From Clostridiales bacterium (GTDB lineage: Bacteria; Bacillota; Sulfobacillia; RBS10-35), in the NCBI GenBank assembly GCA_018729555.1, contig JAHHQG010000026.1, forward strand, positions 403,269 to 467,268: 64,000 nucleotides of DNA, in the 5' to 3' direction. Made by a program: the position numbers and the translations under genes. Positions 1-6,902 of the stretch are shown in pieces; position 1 is the first letter of the stretch; every line of letters begins with the position of its first letter. The notes beneath the pieces are model-generated. The model was given only the letters and a program-made list of their open reading frames with translations, was not told where the DNA came from and did not search any database.

Positions 1-633
1 GAGGCGCCGGCGCCCCCTCTGGATGATGCGGCTATACGCCAGGAATTCCTGACCCAGCCGGACGGGCATGGCGTCTTGCAGATGGGTGCGCCCGGCTTTG
101 ATGACGTGCCAGAACTCTTTGGCCTTTCTTTCAAAGGTGGCCGCCACCTGATCCAGGACGGGGTAGAGGCCCTCCAAAGCCCGCAGGGTGGCCAGGCGCA
201 TGGCCGTGGGGAAGGAATCGTTGGTGGACTGGGCCATGTTCACATGATCGTTGGGGTGGATGGGCCGGTACTGGCCCCGGGGTTGCCCCAGGATCTCGTT
301 GGCCCGGTTGGCGATGACCTCGTTGGTGTTCATGTTGAAGGAGGTGCCGGCCCCCGCCTGGAAGGCATCCACCACGAAATGGTCGTTAAAGCGGCCGGCG
401 ATGACTTCATCGGCCGCCGCCACGATGGCGTCGGCCAGCTCCGGGGCGAGGCGCCCCGTCTCCTTGTGGACCAAGGCCGCCGCCTTCTTGATGTGGGCCA
501 TGGCCCAGATCATGTGGAAGGGCAACCGGTACCCCGAGATGGGGAAATTCTCCACGGCCCGCTGGGTCTGGACACCCCAGTAGGCATCGGCCGGAACGGC
601 TTTCTCCCCGAGGGAGTCTCTCTCCATGCGCAT
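1..633 (-). CDS. aspA: Aspartate ammonia-lyase, 5' part (gene runs off the window)
   Basis: Fumarase/aspartase superfamily enzyme that converts L-aspartate to fumarate and ammonia. About 211 codons are visible and the C-terminal half lies outside the window. The N-terminus reads DSLGEKAVPADAYWGVQT, followed by GAGTSFNMNTNEV and NPNDHVNMAQSTND, which match aspartase signatures better than fumarase C. Downstream GRTHLQDAMPVRLGQEF is the next conserved block. The start is uncertain: ATG codons lie at 633 and 627, and a TTG at 639 is better spaced from the AGGAAGGAG sequence. It is divergent from the monooxygenase gene, with an 87-bp gap holding a palindrome. Class II fumarase is the main alternative. 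Confidence 0.85.
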   Translation of the reverse strand, partial: MRMERDSLGEKAVPADAYWGVQTQRAVENFPISGYRLPFHMIWAMAHIKKAAALVHKETGRLAPELADAIVAAADEVIAGRFNDHFVVDAFQAGAGTSFNMNTNEVIANRANEILGQPRGQYRPIHPNDHVNMAQSTNDSFPTAMRLATLRALEGLYPVLDQVAATFERKAKEFWHVIKAGRTHLQDAMPVRLGQEFLAYSRIIQRGRRRL

Positions 634-675
634 GGACAAGGCAGGAAACACTCCTTCCTACAGTTCACCGTAGCC

Positions 676-690
676 GTTACCTATGGTAAC
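676..690. promoter_or_regulatory. Palindromic operator candidate GTTACC-N3-GGTAAC
   Basis: A perfect 6-3-6 inverted repeat lies in the short gap between the divergent aspA and luciferase-like genes, 31 bp before the latter's start. The position suits a dimeric repressor controlling one or both genes. No cognate regulator is adjacent. The palindrome is seen directly; the function is inferred. Confidence 0.4.
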
Positions 691-720
691 AGTTTCGACG
701 CCTGTGGTATCCTGGAGCCG

Positions 721-1707
721 ATGCGAAAGGGGATCTTTTTCACCCTCGACTACCATCCCGATCTCCATCCTGCGCCCCATGTGTATCTGCAGGAAACCTT
801 GGAGCTCATGGAACTTTGCGATGATCTGGGGCTGGAGATCTGGGTCTCGGAGCACCATTTTTCCTACTACGGCCTTCTTCCATCGCCGGCGGTCTTCCTG
901 GGGGCTGTCGCCCAGCGGACGAGAAAGGTCCGCCTGGGGACGGCGGTGGCCGTGGTACCCATCCGCCATCCCTTGCAGCTGGCGGAAGATTACGCCCTCG
1001 TGGATATCCTCTCGGGGGGACGGCTGGAGGTGGCCGTGGGGAGCGGTTACCTCAGCCATGAGCTGGCGCCCTTTGGCGTGACGCCGGAAAATAAGCATGA
1101 GCGCTTTGAAGAACATCTGGCCGTCTGGCGGAAGGCCTGGCGGGGGGAAGCCATCCGGCACCAGGGAGAGACTTTGACCCTGGAAAGCCCGCCGCTCCAG
1201 ATCCTTCCCCTGCAAAAGCCCCACCCGCCCTTCTGGTTTTCCATCACCCGGCCTGAGCCGGCCCAGGCCATCGGGCAGCGGGGGGAAGATCTTCTGACGG
1301 TCCCTTACATCCGCCTCGCTTCCCAGGAAGAGCTGGCCCAGCTCATCTACCGCTATCAGGAGGGGCGGCGGAAAGGCGGCTTTGGGCCGGGGAAGGTAGG
1401 GGTGGCGGTCCATGCTTTTGCCGGGGACTATCCCTACCGGTGGGGCGAAGGCAAGGTGGAAGCGTATGAACCCTATCGGAAAGCCCTGAATGTTTATCTA
1501 AAGACCCGCCTCCAGCCGGGGGCCCGCAGCCGGGGGGAAGCATCCCCCGATTTCGTCTGGCTGGGGACGCCCGAAGAGATCCGCAGCCGGGCGGAAACCT
1601 TCGAGGCCATGGGGGTGGAGCTCCTCCTCTTCATGGCCGATGTGGGCGGCCTTCCCCGCTCCCTCGTGCGCGCTTCCCTCAAAGGCCTGGCGGAAGCTCT
1701 GGCGTAA
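721..1707 (+). CDS. Luciferase-like (LLM class) flavin-dependent monooxygenase
   Basis: A 328-residue protein of the bacterial luciferase-like superfamily, F420- or FMN-dependent TIM-barrel oxidoreductases. Family signatures are the N-terminal strand MRKGIFFTLDYHP, the WVSEHHFSYYG motif near residue 42, VRLGTAVAVVPIRHPLQLAE (strand plus active-site loop) and GGRLEVAVGSGY. The ATG at 721 is preceded by GGAG at a short spacing. The open frame extends upstream to position 76, but that part overlaps aspA on the other strand and has no family similarity. The substrate cannot be told from sequence. The gene appears to stand alone. Confidence 0.85.
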   Translation: MRKGIFFTLDYHPDLHPAPHVYLQETLELMELCDDLGLEIWVSEHHFSYYGLLPSPAVFLGAVAQRTRKVRLGTAVAVVPIRHPLQLAEDYALVDILSGGRLEVAVGSGYLSHELAPFGVTPENKHERFEEHLAVWRKAWRGEAIRHQGETLTLESPPLQILPLQKPHPPFWFSITRPEPAQAIGQRGEDLLTVPYIRLASQEELAQLIYRYQEGRRKGGFGPGKVGVAVHAFAGDYPYRWGEGKVEAYEPYRKALNVYLKTRLQPGARSRGEASPDFVWLGTPEEIRSRAETFEAMGVELLLFMADVGGLPRSLVRASLKGLAEALA

Positions 1708-1779
1708 AGTTTTCGGTTTAAGCTCCCCAAGTTTGCTATAAAATAGAACGTAACAATCCAGGGAAGGGGAGCGGATCTG

Positions 1780-2367
1780 ATGGTGGACGAACGGGAGCAG
1801 CAGGAAAGGCAAGGGGAAAGGGCCCGGCGCCGTCGCAGGGGATTTAAGCATTGGACGCCCGAGGAAGATGAACGTCTGGCCCAGGCGGTGAAAGAGGGGG
1901 TCCATCACCACACCACCCTTCAATCTCTGGCGGCGGCCATCCATGACCAGTTCCGCCGGGATGCCGCCAGCGTGCTGAGGCGAATTCGCTTTTTGCGGAA
2001 AAGAGATCCGGAACTGGACGCTCAGATCAACCGCTACCTCAGCCGGGCCCAGCCCCTGACGGAGGCGGCCCGCCAGGAGATCCGCCAGTCCCTTCCAGAG
2101 GTGCCGGTGAGCGCCTCTTTCACCCCGGCGCCGGCGCCCGCACCGGTGCCGCTGTCCTTGGAGCAGGATGTGAACACGGTGGTCCAGCTCCTGGAGGAGA
2201 TGGGTCTCCCCGTGGAGCGGCGTCATCGCCGCCAGCTCCAGGAGATGGTGGAGCAGTACGGTTTGGTGGCGGTGGTGGCGGCGGTGGCCCAGAGCCTTTT
2301 GCAGAAAGCCGACGTCATCCTCAGGGAAGCGGAGCGCCGCCTGGCGCGGGGAGAGCTTCCCCGTTAG
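1780..2367 (+). CDS. Myb/SANT-like DNA-binding protein, RsfA-like
   Basis: A 195-residue protein. A basic N-terminus (RARRRRR) leads into HWTPEEDERLAQAV, a SANT/Myb-type helix like that in the RsfA/YlbO group of sporulation regulators, and then a second helical segment with IRFLRKRDPELD. The middle is rich in Ala-Pro (about 110-125) and the C-terminus is predicted helical. A GGAAGGGGAG ribosome site precedes the ATG. A TATAAAAT box at 1737-1744 could be the -10 element. A role in transcription, perhaps in sporulation, is inferred from the domain only. Confidence 0.6.
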   Translation: MVDEREQQERQGERARRRRRGFKHWTPEEDERLAQAVKEGVHHHTTLQSLAAAIHDQFRRDAASVLRRIRFLRKRDPELDAQINRYLSRAQPLTEAARQEIRQSLPEVPVSASFTPAPAPAPVPLSLEQDVNTVVQLLEEMGLPVERRHRRQLQEMVEQYGLVAVVAAVAQSLLQKADVILREAERRLARGELPR

Positions 2368-2400
2368 GCATAGAGTAAAGGCTAGGGAGGCGATGGTCCC

Positions 2401-3078
2401 ATGGGTTCCAGGCTGGGATGGGTGTGCTTCGCCCTCCTCCTCGCCTTCCTGAGCCTGGTGCCCGCATGGGCCGGGAGGGCAGGTCCCCGGGATGGGGAGG
2501 AGCCGCAGGTGGAGGAGGTCCTTCCCTCCGCTTCCTCGGAGGGGGTGAAGGCGCCGCCGCCCCGGGTGGAGCTTCCCTCCATCTTTGCGGAAGGGATCCC
2601 GGAAGGGGATGGGGAGCTGGCGCGGTTTCTCCTCACCCACCCCCCCAAAGATCCCCGCATCCAGGTGATCATCTCCCAAGGGCCCGGCGCGGAAGCCAAC
2701 GTCTATCTCTGGGACGGGGATACCCTGGTGGCCACCCTCCACGGGTTTGGGGGCCCCTATGCCGGCGGCGAGGATACGCGCTCGCTGGAGGGGGAATACC
2801 GCATCATCCGCAAGCTGGGGACCATCCGCACCGGCCTTTACGAGAAGACCCTGGGCCATGAGTTTTACCTTCGGGATTTCCTCCAGATCCAGGGCAATTA
2901 TGGCTTCCACGCCTATAAGATCAACGATGTCACCATGGAAGAGGAGCCCGGGCCCACCCACGGGTGCATCACCCTGCCGGCGGTGGAGATGGCGGCCCTC
3001 TATGCCTGGGCGAAGGTGGGAACCCCCGTCACCCTGAGCTACGTCAATCCCGATGTGGGCCTCAACCTCATCCCCTGA
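2401..3078 (+). CDS. Secreted L,D-transpeptidase (YkuD domain)
   Basis: A 225-residue exported enzyme predicted to form 3-3 peptidoglycan cross-links or attach protein to the wall. A signal peptide covers roughly residues 1-24. The YkuD domain fills the C-terminal half, with H114 in HGFGG, H170, and the catalytic motif T186-H187-G188-C189. The residue usually Arg after the Cys (SHGCIR) is Thr here (THGCIT), an atypical feature. The ribosome site is AGGGAGG, ten bases before the ATG. The gene converges on the yunC-like gene and their stop codons overlap by 11 bp. Confidence 0.83.
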   Translation: MGSRLGWVCFALLLAFLSLVPAWAGRAGPRDGEEPQVEEVLPSASSEGVKAPPPRVELPSIFAEGIPEGDGELARFLLTHPPKDPRIQVIISQGPGAEANVYLWDGDTLVATLHGFGGPYAGGEDTRSLEGEYRIIRKLGTIRTGLYEKTLGHEFYLRDFLQIQGNYGFHAYKINDVTMEEEPGPTHGCITLPAVEMAALYAWAKVGTPVTLSYVNPDVGLNLIP

Positions 3079-3394
3079 GAAGCCCGGCGTAGCGGGCCAT
3101 ACGCTGGAGGGCTTCCCGTCCCGAGAGGCCCGGGTAAATGCCGAGGGCCTGGGCTGCGAAAGTGACCGATTCCAGGGGAGCGGAAAGAAGGTCCTGGAGG
3201 GTGCGCACCCCTACGGCCCGGCCCGCCACCACCCCGCGGTCCGCCAGGCGGGTGTTGAGGAGCTGGATATCCAGGGCGCCGCACATGATGTACCCGTCCC
3301 CGGCCGTGATGGCCAGGAGGCGGGTGCGGGGGAGCTCCACCACCACCCCGATGGCTGTAAAATCCCCCAGATCCAGGGGGACCACCTGCACCAT
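3068..3394 (-). CDS. YunC-family protein (DUF1805)
   Basis: A 108-residue protein matching the small DUF1805/YunC family, whose function is unknown. The pattern AITAGDGYIMCGALDIQLLN followed by an Arg-Gly-Val turn and GVRTLQDLL is characteristic. The ATG at 3394 is chosen because GAGGTGA lies eight bases upstream; ATG 3415 lacks a ribosome site. It is divergent from steA, with a 61-bp gap. Confidence 0.75.
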   Translation of the reverse strand: MVQVVPLDLGDFTAIGVVVELPRTRLLAITAGDGYIMCGALDIQLLNTRLADRGVVAGRAVGVRTLQDLLSAPLESVTFAAQALGIYPGLSGREALQRMARYAGLLRG

Positions 3395-3455
3395 GGGTTC
3401 ATCACCTCGCCCCATGGTACGAGGAAGGGAAGGGTTTGGTGAGGGGAGGCACGGG

Positions 3456-4586
3456 GTGAAGGCCTTCAGCGGACGGGTGCGGGTGGGCCGCCGCACCAAA
3501 GAGCTGGTGAAACGCCTGCGGCCCGGCGACATGGCCCTCCTTAACCACCGGGACCTGGACCGGGTGGCGGCCCAGGCCCTCCTCCGCATCCCCGTGAAGG
3601 CGGTTTTGAATGCCCAGCCCTCCATCAGCGGGCGCTATCCCGCTTCGGGGACCGACCTCCTCTTGGAGCGGGGGATCCCCGTGGTGGATGGTCTGGGGGA
3701 AGGCCTTTTGGACCTCTTGCGGGACGGCGACTGGGTCACCGTGGATGAAGAGGGGCGGGTGTGGCAGCAGGGGAAGCTCCTCGCCCAGGGGCGGTGGGTC
3801 ACCCGGGAGCTCTTGGCGGAGGAACGCCACCGCTACCAGGCCCGCTTCCAGGAAGAGTTCACCGCCTTTTTGCAAAACACCCTCAGCTACGCCCGCAAGG
3901 AAAAGGATGTGCTCCTTCGCGACATCCCCTTCCCCCCGCCACGGGTGCCCCTGGCGGGAAGGCCTTGCCTGGTGGTGGTGCGGGGGCTGGACGTCCCGGA
4001 GGACCTCCAGATGTTGGCCCCTTTCATCCGCTACGAAAAACCGGTCCTCCTGGCGGTGGATGGCGGCGCCGACGCCCTCCTGGAGCAAGGTTACCGCCCC
4101 GACATCATCGTGGGGGATATGGACAGCGTCAGCGATGAGGCCTTGAGAAAGGCCCGGCAGATCATTGTCCACGCTTACCCCGACGGCCGGGCGCCGGGAT
4201 GGGCGCGGGTGGAGGCCTTGGGCCTTTCGGCCGACCGGGTGGCCATGCCCGGCACCAGCGAAGACCTGGGGCTCCTCTACGCCTACCAGATGGGAGCTCG
4301 CCTCCTGGTGCTGGTGGGAAGCCACTCCTCCTTTGTCGATTTCATGGAGAAGGACAGGCCGGGGATGGCCAGCACCCTCATCACGCGCCTCAAAGTAGGC
4401 CACCTTCTGGTGGATGCCAAAGGGGTCCACCAGCTCTACCGGGCCCCGGGGCCGGGGCGCACCCTCTGGGCGGCGGTGGTAGCGGCGGCCCTTTTGCCCC
4501 TGGCCCTTTTGGCGGGGGCGTCCCCCCTCTTCCGGGGATTGCTGGCGCCCCTCTACTTTAAGCTACGATTCTGGTTAGGCCTATGA
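3456..4586 (+). CDS. steA: SteA-like putative cytokinetic ring protein
   Basis: A 376-residue protein with a thiamine-pyrophosphokinase-like fold and a C-terminal membrane segment, the architecture of SteA, which in Corynebacterium localises to the division site. The core motifs are VDGGADALLEQGYRPDIIVG (about 201-220) followed by DMDSVSDEAL. A hydrophobic stretch after residue 335 should anchor it. The GTG start follows GAGGGGAGG. The stop overlaps the next gene (ATGA). True thiamine pyrophosphokinase activity is unlikely given the anchor and partner gene. The division role is inferred from family and context. Confidence 0.75.
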   Translation: MKAFSGRVRVGRRTKELVKRLRPGDMALLNHRDLDRVAAQALLRIPVKAVLNAQPSISGRYPASGTDLLLERGIPVVDGLGEGLLDLLRDGDWVTVDEEGRVWQQGKLLAQGRWVTRELLAEERHRYQARFQEEFTAFLQNTLSYARKEKDVLLRDIPFPPPRVPLAGRPCLVVVRGLDVPEDLQMLAPFIRYEKPVLLAVDGGADALLEQGYRPDIIVGDMDSVSDEALRKARQIIVHAYPDGRAPGWARVEALGLSADRVAMPGTSEDLGLLYAYQMGARLLVLVGSHSSFVDFMEKDRPGMASTLITRLKVGHLLVDAKGVHQLYRAPGPGRTLWAAVVAAALLPLALLAGASPLFRGLLAPLYFKLRFWLGL

Positions 4587-5440
4587 TCGATTGGAGGACC
4601 CACGCCTTCACCCTCGTCGCCCTCTTCCTCGCCCTGGCGCTGGGGATCGCCATCGGCATGATGCTGGATTCCAGCGCCGATGTGGCCCTCAAGCAGCAGG
4701 AGGCGGCCCTTGTGGAGCTGCAGCGCCGCCTCACCGCCACCCAGTCCATCCTCCGGCAGTGGGAAAGCCGCCTCGAGGGGGAGCTGGAGGTCCGCCGCCA
4801 GGAAGAAGCCCAGGCCAGGGCCTTCCTCCAGGAGACCCTCCGGGATCGCCTGGCGGGAAGGCGGGTGGCGGTGGCCAGCCTGGGGGAGGTGCCGTGGGGT
4901 TCGGTCCTGGAGGCCCTTTCTCTGGCCGGCGCCGAAAAGGGGCGTCTCCTGGCGGTGGACGGCACCTGGTATACCCGGCGGAGCGAGGCCTTCAGCCGGC
5001 TGGAAGGAGAGCCTTCCCCGGCCGCGGCGGAGGCGTCCTTTGCCATGGCGGCCCTCATGGGAAAGGGGCCCGACGTCTTTTTCACCCTGGCCCGGGGCCA
5101 GGAGGCGGGGATCCTCATGGCGGGAGGGGAGGCGGAAGAGGCCACGGGCCTCGTCATCCTTCTGGACCCTTCCCTCACCTTCCCCGAGGTGCGAGATGGC
5201 CTTTCCATCTGGCTGGAGACGGCCCGCAAGGCGGAAAAGCGGGCGGTGGTGGCAGTGCCCTTGGGGTCGCCGCCGGCCCTCGCTCAGGCCCTTTCCACCC
5301 TCCCCGTTCCGACTGTGGCGGGGGTGGATACCCCCTTCGGCCAGGCGGCCCTCATCTGGCTTCTCGCCGGGGGCGAGGGGCACTTGGGGCCTCAGCCCCA
5401 ACCCCTTCCCCCCTGGCCCTCGGAGGAGGCGTCCCCTTGA
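4583..5440 (+). CDS. SteB/MctB-like single-pass membrane protein (DUF3186)
   Basis: A 285-residue protein with one N-terminal membrane helix (about 8-28, LVALFLALALGIAIGMML), a coiled coil (about 35-90) and an extracytoplasmic alpha/beta domain. This is the layout of the copper transporter family MctB and of SteB, the usual partner of SteA. Translational coupling to steA through ATGA supports a joint role at the envelope or division site. A copper-transport function should not be assumed: I see no obvious Cys or Met metal motif. Confidence 0.65.
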   Translation: MIDWRTHAFTLVALFLALALGIAIGMMLDSSADVALKQQEAALVELQRRLTATQSILRQWESRLEGELEVRRQEEAQARAFLQETLRDRLAGRRVAVASLGEVPWGSVLEALSLAGAEKGRLLAVDGTWYTRRSEAFSRLEGEPSPAAAEASFAMAALMGKGPDVFFTLARGQEAGILMAGGEAEEATGLVILLDPSLTFPEVRDGLSIWLETARKAEKRAVVAVPLGSPPALAQALSTLPVPTVAGVDTPFGQAALIWLLAGGEGHLGPQPQPLPPWPSEEASP

Positions 5441-6138
5441 AGCGGGTTTCGGCCATCATCCCCTGCCGCAACGAGGCCAAGTCCATCCAGGAGACGGTGG
5501 CGGCGGTGAAATCCCTCCCGGGGGTGGAGGAGATCCTGGTGGTAGATGACGGCTCCAAAGATGGAACGGCCCGCCTGGCGGAAGAAGCGGGGGCGACGGT
5601 TCTCCGCCAGCCTCCCCGGGGAAAGGGGGAGGCGGTGGCCCTGGGCATCCGCCATGCCGAGGGAGAGATCCTCCTCCTGGTGGACGGCGATATCGGGGGG
5701 ACGGCCCGCACCTTCGGCCTCCTCCTGGACCCCCTCCAGGAAGGCCGGGCCGATATGACCATCGGCGTCTTTCCTCCCACGGGGAAGGGCGGGGGCCTGG
5801 GCCTGGCGGTGGGCTTGGCCCGCGTCGCCGTGAAGCTCCTTACGGGAAGGGAGCTCAGGGCCCCCCTTTCGGGCCAGCGGGCCCTCCACCGCCGGATCCT
5901 TCCCCATCTCCGGATGGACGGCGGCTTTTCTCTGGAGATGGGCCTCAACCTGGATGCCCTCTGGAAGGGCTTTCGGGTGGAGGAGGTCCTCCTTCCCGAA
6001 AGCGCTCCCCACGCCGTGACGGGAAAGAGCCTTCGGGGGTTTATCCACCGGGGGCGGCAGCTTTGGGCCATCTTGAAGGCCGTCGCGGTGCGATGGCCCA
6101 TGATCATCCAGGTCAAGACGGGAAGGGAAAGGCCATGA
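5437..6138 (+). CDS. Family 2 glycosyltransferase
   Basis: A 233-residue GT-A fold transferase. It starts with SAIIPCRNEAKSIQETV, then EEILVVDDGSKDGT (about 31-44) and the metal-binding DGD at 83-85. It lacks a clear membrane segment, unlike dolichol-phosphate mannosyltransferases with C-terminal helices. The start is TTG at 5437, overlapping the previous stop, with GGAGGAGG eight bases upstream. It lies between the steB-like gene and a polyprenyl-phosphate sugar transferase, so it probably acts in envelope polysaccharide synthesis. The sugar donor is unknown. Confidence 0.82.
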   Translation: MKRVSAIIPCRNEAKSIQETVAAVKSLPGVEEILVVDDGSKDGTARLAEEAGATVLRQPPRGKGEAVALGIRHAEGEILLLVDGDIGGTARTFGLLLDPLQEGRADMTIGVFPPTGKGGGLGLAVGLARVAVKLLTGRELRAPLSGQRALHRRILPHLRMDGGFSLEMGLNLDALWKGFRVEEVLLPESAPHAVTGKSLRGFIHRGRQLWAILKAVAVRWPMIIQVKTGRERP

Positions 6139-6902
6139 ATCCTTCCCTTCTCGCCCTTTCCTTGGGCGCCACCCTCCTGGGTCTTTTCCTCACCCTCCTC
6201 CTCTTTCCGCGCTTGGGATGGACCTCCGCCAATTACCGGGGCGACCGGCTTCCTTTAGGCGCCGGCTGGACCTTTGTGGCGGGAGGAACCTTGGCCCTTT
6301 ACCTTCTGAAGGCGCCCTGGCCCTTTTGGCTGGGGACGGCCCTGGTGGCCCTTTTGGGCTGGATCGACGATCGGCTGGGGGATCACCGGGTGCGGGGGGT
6401 AGGGGGCCACCTGCGGGCCCTCTTGCGGGGAGAGGTCACGACGGGCATCTTGAAGCTCTTTGGCGTGGGCATCTTGGCCCTTGGCGCAGCCTTTGACGAA
6501 GACCTCCTCTCCTGGTGGGTGGGGGCTCTTCTTTTGGCGGTGGCCACCAACACCTTGAACTCCCTGGACCTCCGGCCCGGGAGGGCGGGCAAAGGGTGGC
6601 TCCTTTTGGTGTTTTTGGCCTATCTCCTTGGAGCCAAAGGGCCCTTAGGCTATGTCCTCGGGCCCTTTCTCCTCTATTTTCCCTTCGACCTACGGGCTCG
6701 CCTCATGATGGGGGATACAGGGGCCAATGCCCTGGGATGGCTCTGGGGCCTCTACCTTTTGAGCCTCCCCCTCCACCTCCAGATCCTCTTCCTCGCCCTT
6801 CTCCTGGGCTTTCACCTCTGGATGGAGCGGCACTCCCTCACCCGCTGGCTGGAGGAACACCCGTTTTTTCATTTCCTGGACCGCCTGGGCCAACCCCGCT
6901 GA
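6135..6902 (+). CDS. MraY/WecA-like polyprenyl-phosphate sugar-1-phosphate transferase
   Basis: A 255-residue polytopic membrane protein of glycosyltransferase family 4. Diagnostic motifs are WIDDRLGD (76-83), NTLNSLD (139-145) and MGDTGANALG near residue 195, the metal- and phosphate-binding loops of the MraY/WecA family. It is shorter than MraY (about 320) and so probably a reduced relative. ATGA coupling ties it to the family 2 transferase. Its last 65 bp overlap the convergent large membrane protein gene. Confidence 0.8.
   Translation: MNPSLLALSLGATLLGLFLTLLLFPRLGWTSANYRGDRLPLGAGWTFVAGGTLALYLLKAPWPFWLGTALVALLGWIDDRLGDHRVRGVGGHLRALLRGEVTTGILKLFGVGILALGAAFDEDLLSWWVGALLLAVATNTLNSLDLRPGRAGKGWLLLVFLAYLLGAKGPLGYVLGPFLLYFPFDLRARLMMGDTGANALGWLWGLYLLSLPLHLQILFLALLLGFHLWMERHSLTRWLEEHPFFHFLDRLGQPR

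Noticed and set aside
76..720. A 5' extension of the luciferase-like gene to position 76
   Set aside because: This stretch is antisense to aspA, shows no family similarity, and the LLM domain begins exactly at the ATG at 721.
3138..3455. An N-terminal extension of the steA-like protein
   Set aside because: It overlaps the yunC-like gene on the opposite strand and lacks similarity; GTG 3456 has a good ribosome site.
4583..5440. A true copper transporter
   Set aside because: The family name comes from MctB, but no metal-binding Cys/Met pattern is seen and the partner is SteA-like.
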